Source: a virus. Taken from it: DNA of 38,773 bases. The translations under genes were made by a program, and so were the position numbers. Position 1 is the stretch's first letter. Each line of letters opens with the position of its first letter. The stretch covers positions 1-38,773 of IMG/VR virus record IMGVR_UViG_3300037041_001242; one strand, written 5' to 3'. This document shows, one piece after another, positions 1 to 7,397 of this stretch. The notes beneath the pieces were generated by a model, which had not been told where the DNA came from, ran no database searches, and saw only the letters and a program-made list of their open reading frames with translations.

Positions 1-138
1 GTGGACCGCATGGTCAAGGCCAAGCTGGAAGCCCTGCCGCACGACCAGATCGCGCACTATCTCGGCATGGTGCCGACCATCGAGTCCTTCATCAAGGACT
101 TGCAGCAGTTGGCGCACGGGCTGCTGGAAGAAGGCCAG
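1..138. repeat. Left copy of 138-bp terminal overlap
   Basis: Bases 1-138 match 38636-38773 except at position 127 (G here, A at 38762), so 137 of 138 agree. The simplest reading is that an assembler wrote the ends of a circular or circularly permuted genome twice. The mismatch would change Glu to Lys in the nuclease. A short true terminal repeat inside a gene is possible but less likely. Confidence 0.9.
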
Positions 139-426
139 CAGGTGCCCGGCTACAAGCTGGTGCCCAAGCGCGCGACGCGCCAGTGGGTTGACGAAGACAA
201 GGCCGTCGCCTTCCTGTCCAGCGCAGGCGTTGAGGCGTGGGGCGAGCCAAAGGCGCTGTCGCCCGCGCAAGCGGAAAAGGCGCTCAAGAAGGCCAAGATA
301 GAATTGCCGGCGGACCTCGTGGTCGCCGTCTCCACAGGTAACACGTTGGCCCCGGAGAGCGATCCCCGGCCCGCGGTGTTGCAGATCGGTCAGATGCTTT
401 CGAAAGCTATGGCCAAAATCCAGTAA
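1..426 (+). CDS. PD-(D/E)XK nuclease, DUF2800-like, C-terminal part (continues from the right end)
   Basis: This is the last 141 codons of the gene that starts at 37940. The frame is continuous because base 1 matches base 38636, which is codon 233 of that gene. Joined, the protein is 373 aa. This part carries no catalytic residue; it follows the Cys cluster and is mostly helical, with a Lys/Ala-rich stretch near the end. The first codon here is GTG read as Val, so this is not an independent start. The gene ends 18 nt before the next one, and both lie in one rightward replication operon. Confidence 0.85.
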   Translation: MDRMVKAKLEALPHDQIAHYLGMVPTIESFIKDLQQLAHGLLEEGQQVPGYKLVPKRATRQWVDEDKAVAFLSSAGVEAWGEPKALSPAQAEKALKKAKIELPADLVVAVSTGNTLAPESDPRPAVLQIGQMLSKAMAKIQ

Positions 427-444
427 ACAGAAAGGTACAGTACA

Positions 445-1104
445 ATGAGTGATCTCGTGAAATTTGGCGGGTCGAACCTGCCGTCAGTCCAGTCGCTGTC
501 GTCGGCGCTTCGTTCGGTTGCGGCCGACGTGGGCGCAGGCGCAGGCGGTATGGTTATCCTGAAGATGGACAAGACCGGCCACTGGGTGTTCGGCGCAGAC
601 CAGACCGAAGTCGAAGACGATAGCGTGTGGGCGGTGAACCCGTTCTCGTTCGTCCACGGCTACATCTGCTGGGGCGAAGGCGAAGTGCTGGGCGAAAAGA
701 TGGTCGGCGTTGCCGAGCCTCTGCCTGAACTGGAACCGGCACCAGCCGCCTCAAAGCGGGGCTGGGAGATGCAGGTCGGCATGACGCTGGCGTGCACCAA
801 TGGCGAAGACGAAGGGATGCAGGCGCGTTATTCGGCCACATCCGTCGGCGGTAAGAAGGCCGTGCAGGCTCTTGCCGTCGCCATTGCCGAGCAGGTGGAC
901 AAGGATCAGGCACATCCGGTGCCGTTGGTGCGTCTCAAGAAAGAGCACTACCAGCACAAGTCCTACGGCCGCATCTTTACGCCCGTCTTCGACGTTCTGA
1001 AGTGGGTGGGTCTTGACGCTGAAGCCGCGGCAGCGGATGAAGACGTTGAAGACGAAGTGGCTGCTGACGAAGCGCCGCGCCGTCGTCGTCGCGCAACAGC
1101 GTAA
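445..1104 (+). CDS. Conserved phage replication-module protein, possibly ssDNA-binding
   Basis: A 219-aa protein between a nuclease and a DNA polymerase gene. The body looks like a mixed alpha/beta fold rich in Trp, Phe and Gly (for example HWVFGADQTEVEDDS near residue 48). The C-terminus has an acidic run (AAADEDVEDEVAADE) and then a short basic end (RRRRRATA). An acidic tail is typical of phage single-strand-binding proteins, and this is the slot such a gene usually takes, so that role is inferred. No OB-fold motif can be named from the sequence. The ATG at 445 follows AAAGG at a usable distance. Confidence 0.7.
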   Translation: MSDLVKFGGSNLPSVQSLSSALRSVAADVGAGAGGMVILKMDKTGHWVFGADQTEVEDDSVWAVNPFSFVHGYICWGEGEVLGEKMVGVAEPLPELEPAPAASKRGWEMQVGMTLACTNGEDEGMQARYSATSVGGKKAVQALAVAIAEQVDKDQAHPVPLVRLKKEHYQHKSYGRIFTPVFDVLKWVGLDAEAAAADEDVEDEVAADEAPRRRRRATA

Positions 1105-1169
1105 ACAGGGCGTGAAAGCCGGGGCGGGCGTTGGGCCGCCCCGGCGAGTAGCGGGTGAGTGAGGCATCC

Positions 1170-3137
1170 GTGAGTATTCTTTGGGTTGATTTCGAGACGC
1201 GCAGCCGCTGCGATTTGCGCAGTCACGGCGTCTACAACTACGCGCAGGACGCCAGCACAGACGTGCTGTGTATGTCCTACGCCTTCGACCGTGGTTCCGT
1301 GCGGACGTGGCGGCATGGCCAGCCTTTCCCGCAGGACGTGGCCAAGCACACCGGCCAGATACGCGCGCACAACGCTGCGTTCGAGCGCCTGATTTTCTGG
1401 TATGTGCTCCAATGCGAGTTCAAGCTGGAACAGTTCTACTGCACCGCAACGCAGGCCCGCGCCAACTGCGCGCCCGGCGGTCTGGAAGACGTGGGCCGCT
1501 TCGCTGGCGCAGGGATGCGCAAGGACCACCGCGGCGCTCAACTCATTCGCCTGCTGTCGATCCCGCAGGCCGATGGCTCGTTCCGTGAGGACGAAGGCCT
1601 GATGGCCGAGATGGTCCAGTATTGCGAGCAGGATGTGCGTGCGATGCGCGCGATCAGTCAGGCGCAGCGGGAGTTGTCAGCGGATGAACTGCACGACTAT
1701 CATGTTAATGAGCGTATCAACGACCGCGGTGTCTTGCTTGATAAACCTCTGGCTCTGGCGGCGGTGCGTTACGCTGAACAAGAGGCTGTCGAGATACAAG
1801 ACCTCGTTTGTGAGATTACTGAAGGCGAAATCACGTCCGTCCGCAGCCCGAAGATGCGTTCGTGGGTCTTGGACCGCGTCGGACCGCAAGCCATAAAGCT
1901 GGCCACGGTTCACAAGGACGGCGAAGCCAAGCTATCCATCGACAAGAACGTGCGCGCCAACCTGCTGGCGCTGGCGGAGGAAAACCCTGATGAAGTCCCG
2001 GCGCAAGTGGCAGACGTTATCCAGTGCGCAGACGATCTGTGGGCGTCGTCGGTCGCAAAGTTTGCGCGTGCGGCGGCGCTGGCTGATGAGGAAGATAGCC
2101 GAGTTAGAGGCGCGTTCGTATTTGCAGGAGGCAGTGCTACTGGCCGTGCTTCGTCATACGGACTTCAAGTCCACAACTTTCCCCGAAAGTGCGCCGCCGA
2201 CCCTGCATTAGTGCGCGACGCTATGGTGCGCGGCCACAAGGTCGTGCCCAAGCACGGCCGCCGCGTGACGGACGTTCTGAAGGGTATGCTGCGCCCCGCG
2301 CTGATGGCCGCGCCCGGCAAGGCGCTGGTGGTGGCCGACTGGGCCGCCATCGAAGCGCGGGTGACGCCGTGGGCGTCGGGCAGCAAGAGCGGCCGCGCCA
2401 AGCTGGACATCTTCGCCAAGGGCGAGGACGTGTACAAGCACAACGCGGCGGCGACCTTCCGCGTCGGTTACGACGAGGTTGACAAGGATCAGCGCCAGAT
2501 CGGCAAGGTTCAAGAGTTGGCGTGCGGCTTCGCCGGCGGTGTGGGCGCGTTCGCGTCGATGGGCCGCATCTACAACATCATCCTGTCCGAGAACGAAAGC
2601 CGCAAGATGGTGGACGCATGGCGCAGGGCGAATAGCTGGTCGGTGCCCTACTGGTCGAAGCTGGAAAGCGCCTACATGGCGGCCATGCGCAATCCGGGCC
2701 GCAAGTTCGACGCGGGCCGGGTCGCATATTTATTCGACAAACAGCATCTGTGGTATGCCCTGCCGAGCGGTCGTGTGCTATGCTATCCTTTCGCCCGCTT
2801 CGATGACGCAGGCGATCTGACCTATGCGAAGGCGTCGTGGAAGCCGTCAGCCGACGCAAAGGAATGGCCGCGCGCCCGTCTCTGGCGCGGTCTGGCCTGC
2901 GAGAACATAACGCAAGCGGTGGCCAACGATCTGTTGCGTCATGCGCTGCGGCGGTTGGATGGGGAGGGGCTGGACGTGGTGCTTCATGTGCATGACGAAG
3001 TGGTGCTGGAAGTGCCGGAAGCGGACGCGGATGACGCGGCCGCCCGGCTAGTCGAGGTTATGTGTCAACCGCCAGAATGGGCCAAGGGACTGCCGCTGAA
3101 CGCGGAAGTCGCCACGATGTTCCAATATGGCAAGTAA
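1170..3137 (+). CDS. DNA polymerase, family A, with 3'-5' exonuclease domain
   Basis: Replicative polymerase of about 655 aa. The N-terminal DnaQ-like exonuclease shows Exo I (WVDFET, near residue 5), Exo II (RAHNAAFE) and Exo III (YCEQDVRAM). The polymerase part shows motif A as ADWAAIEARV near residue 387, a motif B-like stretch (QRQIGKVQELACGFAGG) and motif C as HVHDEVVLEVP near residue 606. Motif A with Trp-Ala-Ala in place of Tyr-Ser-Gln is common among phage enzymes of this type. The GTG at 1170 is preferred over the GTG at 1155 because GTGAGG lies 5-6 nt upstream of it. The primase-helicase follows closely; the end of this gene overlaps that gene's ribosome-binding site. Confidence 0.95.
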   Translation: MSILWVDFETRSRCDLRSHGVYNYAQDASTDVLCMSYAFDRGSVRTWRHGQPFPQDVAKHTGQIRAHNAAFERLIFWYVLQCEFKLEQFYCTATQARANCAPGGLEDVGRFAGAGMRKDHRGAQLIRLLSIPQADGSFREDEGLMAEMVQYCEQDVRAMRAISQAQRELSADELHDYHVNERINDRGVLLDKPLALAAVRYAEQEAVEIQDLVCEITEGEITSVRSPKMRSWVLDRVGPQAIKLATVHKDGEAKLSIDKNVRANLLALAEENPDEVPAQVADVIQCADDLWASSVAKFARAAALADEEDSRVRGAFVFAGGSATGRASSYGLQVHNFPRKCAADPALVRDAMVRGHKVVPKHGRRVTDVLKGMLRPALMAAPGKALVVADWAAIEARVTPWASGSKSGRAKLDIFAKGEDVYKHNAAATFRVGYDEVDKDQRQIGKVQELACGFAGGVGAFASMGRIYNIILSENESRKMVDAWRRANSWSVPYWSKLESAYMAAMRNPGRKFDAGRVAYLFDKQHLWYALPSGRVLCYPFARFDDAGDLTYAKASWKPSADAKEWPRARLWRGLACENITQAVANDLLRHALRRLDGEGLDVVLHVHDEVVLEVPEADADDAAARLVEVMCQPPEWAKGLPLNAEVATMFQYGK

Positions 3138-3147
3138 GGAGCAAGCG

Positions 3148-5490
3148 ATGAGTGAGGATCGCACGACGTTTATTGATTACATCACGCAGCTTGGCGACGT
3201 GGACGGCGAGACTGTCCTGTTGCTCAAGCAGAAGCCGAAGAAGGACGCGGCTGGCGACATCATCTATCACGGTGACGGCGTGCCGAAGGCAACCTTCCCT
3301 GCGTTCATGCCCGACAAGGCGCGCATCCGTGAAGGTGAAGCGTGGTATGTGAACACCGGATCGTTCATCATCGACCGCTTCGAGGACGGCAAGCCAAGCG
3401 CGCGCGGCGAGAATTGCGAATACGTCCTGTTCATGATGCTGGACGACATCGGCACCAAGTCCAAAGAGCCGGCCCTGCCGCCGACATGGATCATGGAGAC
3501 GAGCGAAGGGTCGTTCCAGTGGGGCTACGCCTTCAGCCAGCAGCCGACCAAGCATGAGTTTACGGCGGCCATCAAGGCCATAGCCGACGCAGGCTACACC
3601 GATCCGGGCGCGACCAACGCCGTGCGCAACTGCCGCATCCCCGGCAGCGTCAACCTGAAGCAAGGCCGCGGGCTGTTCGCCGCACGGCTGACCGCGTTCC
3701 ACCCTGACCGCGAATACACCCTGTCGCAGATTTGCGAAGCGTTGGGCGTCGAGCCTGCCGAGCCGGACACTGCCGAGTTCCGCCGGATCGCCATTCGCGA
3801 CACGGGCGGCGACACTGTGCTGCAATGGCTGTCCGACAACAATCTGGTGCTGTCCAAGGTCAACAACGAAGGCTGGTGCGGCGTGGTCTGCCCCAACCAT
3901 GAGGAACACACCGACGGCGCTATCGAAGCGCGCTACAAGCCGTTGGATCGTTCGTTCTGCTGCTACCACGGCCATTGTCAGGACATCGACAGCCGCGCCT
4001 TCCTGAATTGGGTCGCTGAGAACAACGGCCCCAAGGTAATGCCCGGCTTGCGCGATGAGTTGATTGCCGAGCGCATGAAGCAGATGGCCGAAAAGATCGC
4101 GCCGACCGACGCCTATCCGGATGAGGCGGCGGCTATCGTGCGGGACGTGGAGCGCAAGGAAGCCGGTCGGCTGGAAAAGGCCGAGTGGTTCGAACGCTTC
4201 GCCTACATCCAGTCGGACGATGCCTACTTCGACATGGTGACGCGCACCGAAGTGCCGCGGGGCGTGTTCAACGCGCTTTACCGTCACGTCGATTGCCGTT
4301 CGGTGCATAACCGCAAGCGGCAAATCCAAGCGTCGATCTACTTCGACGAGCGCCGCCAAGAGTATGGCGCGAAGGCGCTGACGGGTGTGACGTTCGCGCC
4401 GGGCGAGAACGTGATGGTCGCCCGTGACGGGCTGGTCTACGGCAATCGGTGGGTCAACCATCGCCCCGACATGAGCGGTTCCGATCTGATGACGGATGCT
4501 GACGTGGAGCGGTGGCTGGATCACTGCCGCGTGCTGGTGCCGAATGAGGTCGAGTTGGCGCACGTGCTCAACGTCATGGCATACAAGGTGCAGCACCCCA
4601 ACGTGAAGATCAATCACGCGGTGCTGCACGGCGGCGACGAAGGCAGCGGCAAGGACACCATGTGGGCACCGTTCCTGTGGGCGATTGGCGGCGAGCATCA
4701 GCACAACCGGTCGATCATCGAGACGGGCGGTCTGGACAGCCAGTGGGGCTATGGTCTGGAAGCCGAAGTTGTCATCCTGAACGAGTTGAAGGAACCGGAG
4801 GCGCGGGAGCGCCGCGCGCTGGCCAACAAGCTGAAGCCGGTCATCGCCGCGCCGCCTGAGACGATCCTGATTAACCGCAAGGGGCTGCATCCGTATGAGA
4901 TGCTCAACCGCTTGCAGGTGATCGCCTTCACGAACGATCCTCTGCCTATCACGATCCCTACGCAGGATCGCCGTTGGTTCTGTCTGTGGTCGCACGCGCC
5001 GCGCATGGAGCCAGAGGCAGGCCCGGCCCTGTGGGCATGGTATAAGACCGGCGGCTTCGAAAAGGTCGCTGCATGGCTCTGGCAGCGCGATGTGACGGCG
5101 TTCAACCCCGCCGCCGCGCCGCCGGTCACTGAGTGGAAGCTGAACATGGTCGAGCACGGCCTGTCGGTTGCCGAGTCCTTCCTTGTCGATCTGATGGTGC
5201 AGCGGGTCGGGCCGTTCGCGCAGGGTGTGGTCGCAGGGCCGTTCCATAAGCTGTGCGATACGATCACGGCAGGCTACGTTCCGGCTGGCACGAAGGTTCC
5301 GCAGGCGGCACTGCTGCACGCCTTCAAGGAAGCCGGATGGAAGGATTGCGGACGGGTGGCCAGTGCCACGCTCCAGACGAAGCGGCATATCTTTGCCAAT
5401 CCGGACGTGGCGCAGAAATACAGCAAGAGCGAATTGCGCCGCATGGTCGAAGAGGTTGCAACCGCAGGCGGGGGTGTGGTAAAGCCATAG
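3148..5490 (+). CDS. Primase-helicase (AEP-like primase, zinc motif, SF3/DUF5906-like helicase)
   Basis: A 780-aa protein likely to prime and unwind DNA at the fork. The N-terminal third resembles archaeo-eukaryotic primases: an acidic pair in FMMLDDIG (about residue 97) and the signature RNCRIPGSVNLKQG (about 162). A Cys/His cluster follows near residues 246-273 (CPNHEEH, then FCCYHGHC), probably binding zinc. The C-terminal half has a Walker A (GGDEGSGKDT, about 495), a Walker B-like VVILNELKE, and a sensor-like IAFTNDPLPITIPTQDRRW, as in D5/DUF5906 helicases. AAGGAG sits 6 nt before ATG 3148, so this start beats the upstream one at 3127. It is the last gene of the operon. Confidence 0.9.
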   Translation: MSEDRTTFIDYITQLGDVDGETVLLLKQKPKKDAAGDIIYHGDGVPKATFPAFMPDKARIREGEAWYVNTGSFIIDRFEDGKPSARGENCEYVLFMMLDDIGTKSKEPALPPTWIMETSEGSFQWGYAFSQQPTKHEFTAAIKAIADAGYTDPGATNAVRNCRIPGSVNLKQGRGLFAARLTAFHPDREYTLSQICEALGVEPAEPDTAEFRRIAIRDTGGDTVLQWLSDNNLVLSKVNNEGWCGVVCPNHEEHTDGAIEARYKPLDRSFCCYHGHCQDIDSRAFLNWVAENNGPKVMPGLRDELIAERMKQMAEKIAPTDAYPDEAAAIVRDVERKEAGRLEKAEWFERFAYIQSDDAYFDMVTRTEVPRGVFNALYRHVDCRSVHNRKRQIQASIYFDERRQEYGAKALTGVTFAPGENVMVARDGLVYGNRWVNHRPDMSGSDLMTDADVERWLDHCRVLVPNEVELAHVLNVMAYKVQHPNVKINHAVLHGGDEGSGKDTMWAPFLWAIGGEHQHNRSIIETGGLDSQWGYGLEAEVVILNELKEPEARERRALANKLKPVIAAPPETILINRKGLHPYEMLNRLQVIAFTNDPLPITIPTQDRRWFCLWSHAPRMEPEAGPALWAWYKTGGFEKVAAWLWQRDVTAFNPAAAPPVTEWKLNMVEHGLSVAESFLVDLMVQRVGPFAQGVVAGPFHKLCDTITAGYVPAGTKVPQAALLHAFKEAGWKDCGRVASATLQTKRHIFANPDVAQKYSKSELRRMVEEVATAGGGVVKP

Positions 5491-5509
5491 CGTCAGTTTG
5501 CTCCTGACG
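5491..5509 (+). terminator. Small hairpin after primase-helicase
   Basis: CGTCAG and CTGACG form a 6-bp stem with a 7-nt loop immediately after the stop codon. It stands directly upstream of the stronger terminator at 5517-5562 and may protect or help terminate the message. Confidence 0.45.
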
Positions 5510-5516
5510 TCTGCAT

Positions 5517-5566
5517 AAAGCCCCCGGTCTTGCGGCCTCACTCCGCTAGACCGGGGGCTTTTCTTT
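5517..5566. terminator. Bidirectional rho-independent terminator
   Basis: A 14-bp perfect stem, AAAGCCCCCGGTCT (5517-5530) with AGACCGGGGGCTTT (5548-5561), has a 17-nt loop and is followed by TTCTTTT. On the minus strand the stem ends in an A/T-rich flank as well. It lies between convergent operons, so it probably stops transcription from both sides. Confidence 0.9.
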
Positions 5567-5757
5567 TAGTGTATGCGCGTGACGGTCGTTACGCCGTCCG
5601 TTGTGCGGCACTGGTAGTAGCGTTGGTGCCTTAGCCCGTATTGGCTGACGTTGCGGCAGATGCGCTTGCTGTCGGCGGGTGTGGGTGCTGGTAGGGTGAT
5701 GCTATCGCCTAGGGCCATGTCGCGCAGCGGATAGGTCGGCGGTCGTCCTAACGCCAT
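5566..5757 (-). CDS. Conserved small phage protein, YPLRDMALGDS type
   Basis: A 63-aa basic protein, last gene of the minus-strand block. It has the layout of a widespread small phage family: a Tyr-Pro-x-x-Asp-Met-x-x-Gly-Asp-Ser motif near the start (YPLRDMALGDS), then an Arg-rich helix, then a YGLRHQRYYQCR stretch and a short beta-strand end. No function is known to me. It overlaps the previous gene by 10 nt, with AGGTGA upstream of ATG. Its stop lies against the bidirectional terminator. Confidence 0.8.
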   Translation of the reverse strand: MALGRPPTYPLRDMALGDSITLPAPTPADSKRICRNVSQYGLRHQRYYQCRTTDGVTTVTRIH

Positions 5758-5939
5758 GCGCGGATCACCTGACAGTCGTCGATGCGGGCCACACGGCGGC
5801 GCTTGTCGCCGCGTAGCAGCCGCTCTGCGATGCGTTCGGCCTCGTCGGGTGTGTGCGCCAGCGTTGGCAGGCTAGCTGTGCGGCGGTGGCCGTAGGGCGT
5901 GACGTATGTCATGCGGCAGTTGTAACGTATGGCGCGCAT
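5748..5939 (-). CDS. Small basic hypothetical protein
   Basis: A 63-aa Arg-rich protein with a short beta-like start (MTYVTPYGHRR) and a helix (PDEAERIAERLL). It is of the type phages use in large numbers without known function. The ATG at 5939 has a good AAGGGAG site upstream, but it puts 31 nt inside the preceding gene. The ATG at 5912 gives a neat ATGA overlap, yet has no visible binding site. I prefer 5939; both could be used. Confidence 0.7.
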   Translation of the reverse strand: MRAIRYNCRMTYVTPYGHRRTASLPTLAHTPDEAERIAERLLRGDKRRRVARIDDCQVIRAWR

Positions 5940-6073
5940 TGCTCACGCTCCCTTAGCTTGTGTTTCGATTGGCAGTCTGTGCGCAGGCAGCCGCGCACAC
6001 CCGCAGGGGCGATGTCCGCGCGGCAGTGGTCGCACCATATGGCTTGCGGGTGTGGGTTAAGCTGACGGGTCAC
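5909..6073 (-). CDS. 54-aa putative zinc-ribbon protein
   Basis: A 54-aa protein starting at GTG 6073, which overlaps the previous stop as GTGA. GGAGGG lies 7 nt upstream. Cysteines occur as CDHC (residues 14-17) and later as CLRTDC (29-34), with several His residues nearby, as expected for a small zinc ribbon; one more Cys lies near residue 46. A DNA- or protein-binding role is possible but not shown. It is too short for standard ORF cut-offs. Confidence 0.72.
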   Translation of the reverse strand: MTRQLNPHPQAIWCDHCRADIAPAGVRGCLRTDCQSKHKLREREQCAPYVTTAA

Positions 6074-6228
6074 GCGGCAACCCTCCGCAACAGCACTTCC
6101 ATGCGCGGCAGCATCAGCAGCCCTTGCGAGCGTGCCTCAGCGGCAGCGTCTTGCTTGATCTCGCGCTCTAGGGCGGCGAGGTCGCGTTTCATGCGCGCAT
6201 AGCGGCGCAGTTTGGCGTCTAGTTTCAT
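6070..6228 (-). CDS. 52-aa basic coiled-coil protein
   Basis: A 52-aa protein, strongly charged and probably one long helix: MKLDAKLRRYARMKRDLAAL and then EREIKQDAAAEA. The ATG at 6228 overlaps the preceding stop as ATGA, the joining pattern of this whole block. AGGGAG lies upstream within the neighbour. I do not recognise it. Confidence 0.72.
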   Translation of the reverse strand: MKLDAKLRRYARMKRDLAALEREIKQDAAAEARSQGLLMLPRMEVLLRRVAA

Positions 6229-6455
6229 TTCAGGTGTTCTCCCTTCTCAAGCATCATGGCCGTCTGCCGCATCCCGTGCTTGCGCAGCCACTCTGCGATC
6301 AGCGCCTCTCGCGCCTTCACGGCGTTGTCGATTTCGATCCGGCGGGAAGCGGCCTGCGCGTCTAGGACACTGTCGAACGTCAGCACCTCGTCAAAGGCAC
6401 CGCGCAGCCAGTAGAATTGATCTTTCTCCGACCAGTTGACTTTCGGTGCTGTCAT
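6225..6455 (-). CDS. Hypothetical protein, 76 aa
   Basis: A 76-aa protein. It opens with an aromatic stretch (VNWSEKDQFYWLRGAFDEVL) and then looks helical with mixed charge. The ATG at 6455 overlaps the preceding stop as ATGA, with GGGAGAG upstream. No family recognised. Confidence 0.75.
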   Translation of the reverse strand: MTAPKVNWSEKDQFYWLRGAFDEVLTFDSVLDAQAASRRIEIDNAVKAREALIAEWLRKHGMRQTAMMLEKGEHLK

Positions 6456-6832
6456 TCCATCTCTCCCAGTGCGGCGCGGGCTTCGGCTTCGGTGGCATGA
6501 ACCGTGTAAGAATATGGCTCATCGTCATCGCGCTCGTTCATTTCGGCTTCGGTGAAATAGTGCAGAGCAACCCACATATCTGGCACCGGCCTTGCACCGC
6601 TGATCTGCAATACATGATCCCCCTTCGCAGGGTTATCCCATTCAAAATCTTCGGAGATGCATTCGTCGATACCAAAGCGGCACTGGTCGCTACTGCAATC
6701 GTCGCCAAGGTAAAACCAGTGCGCCTCCTTCAACGCCGCCCGCAGCCGCTCGTTCTCGGCAGTCAGGGCTTCGATGCGGTCGGCTTGCTCCTTGCAGGTG
6801 GCGCAAAAATTAGTGCGAATGTTGTCGGTCAT
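6452..6832 (-). CDS. Hypothetical protein with EALTAENERLR coiled coil, 126 aa
   Basis: A 126-aa protein in three parts: a short Cys pair (CATC, residues 10-13), a leucine-zipper-like segment RIEALTAENERLRAAL (about 19-34), and an acidic aromatic C-terminal part ending with the phage-type helix TEAEARAALGE. The zipper is encoded by DNA almost identical to that in the next upstream gene, so modules have been swapped or copied. The ATG at 6832 overlaps the previous stop as ATGA, with AAGGGAG upstream. Function unknown. Confidence 0.78.
   Translation of the reverse strand: MTDNIRTNFCATCKEQADRIEALTAENERLRAALKEAHWFYLGDDCSSDQCRFGIDECISEDFEWDNPAKGDHVLQISGARPVPDMWVALHYFTEAEMNERDDDEPYSYTVHATEAEARAALGEME
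6741..6778. repeat. 38-bp zipper-coding repeat, copy A
   Basis: Matches 7010-7047 at 37 of 38 positions. It encodes the IEALTAENERLR segment on the minus strand. A third, diverged copy lies around 7527-7562. Confidence 0.8.
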
Positions 6833-7122
6833 TTCCCGTCTCCCTTCATTGCGCGGATGGTGGTGGCGATGCGGGAGCTATCCGTTTCGGTTAGATGCTC
6901 TGTCAGGCCACGTACCGACTTGGCCCATTCTAGTGCGCGTTCATGGAAACAATCCGCCACCTTCGCCGCTTCCTCCAACACCTCATCCCTCACCGCTGCG
7001 AGGTGGGTGCGCAGCCGCTCGTTCTCGGCAGTCAGTGCTTCGATGCGTCCGCACAGTTCTATAACTTGTGTGTGCCTTGCGGCCTTCTTGCTGAGAACCC
7101 GCTTCACCAGATCGTCGGTCAT
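6829..7122 (-). CDS. Hypothetical protein with EALTAENERLR coiled coil, 97 aa
   Basis: A 97-aa protein beginning MTDDLVKRVLSKKAARH. The segment RIEALTAENERLRTHL (about residues 26-41) is the same zipper module as in its downstream neighbour; a long helical charged region follows. The ATG at 7122 is chosen over the longer frame because it gives ATGA coupling and has GAGGAG upstream. Such zipper mosaics are common in phage accessory regions. Function unknown. Confidence 0.78.
   Translation of the reverse strand: MTDDLVKRVLSKKAARHTQVIELCGRIEALTAENERLRTHLAAVRDEVLEEAAKVADCFHERALEWAKSVRGLTEHLTETDSSRIATTIRAMKGDGK
7010..7047. repeat. 38-bp zipper-coding repeat, copy B
   Basis: Partner of 6741-6778 with one difference (T against G). 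It encodes the same coiled-coil segment in the neighbouring gene, pointing to recent duplication or recombination between adjacent genes. Confidence 0.8.
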
Positions 7123-7397
7123 TTCCCAAACTCCTCTTCCCAAAGTTCGATGGCGCGGCGGCAAGCGTCCACCGCCTCGTCCCACTCATCGTATCCATGT
7201 TCACTAGCCGCCTTACGCGCGCACAGCAGCTTGCGATCCACGGGCGGCTGCTCGTGGCGTTCGATCATGTCGCAGAGGGCGCGAAAGGTGCCATGGTTTT
7301 CATAGTAACTGCGCAGATTGCCAACGGTGTCGTCCCATTCGCTCCGCTTCCCAGCTTCGATAAGCACCCAGTCGGGCGGTGTTTGCTTGTCGGTCAT
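7119..7397 (-). CDS. Hypothetical protein, 92 aa
   Basis: A 92-aa protein, acidic and Trp-rich (PPDWVLIEAGKRSEW near the start, RAIELWEEEFGK at the end), likely all helical. Its N-terminal PPDWVLIEAGKR resembles the opening of many small phage proteins of unknown role. It overlaps its upstream neighbour as ATGA, with GAGAGAC before ATG 7397. Confidence 0.77.
   Translation of the reverse strand: MTDKQTPPDWVLIEAGKRSEWDDTVGNLRSYYENHGTFRALCDMIERHEQPPVDRKLLCARKAASEHGYDEWDEAVDACRRAIELWEEEFGK

Noticed and set aside
3058-5541. 827-aa open frame on the minus strand opposite the primase-helicase
   Set aside because: High GC with C/G-ending codons leaves the complementary frame free of stops. The product is Arg/His/Leu-rich without domains, and the plus strand has clear motifs.
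6446-7207. 253-aa plus-strand open frame across the small-gene operon
   Set aside because: It crosses several minus-strand genes linked by ATGA overlaps. Its composition is Ser/Arg/Pro-rich, and no ribosome-binding site precedes it.
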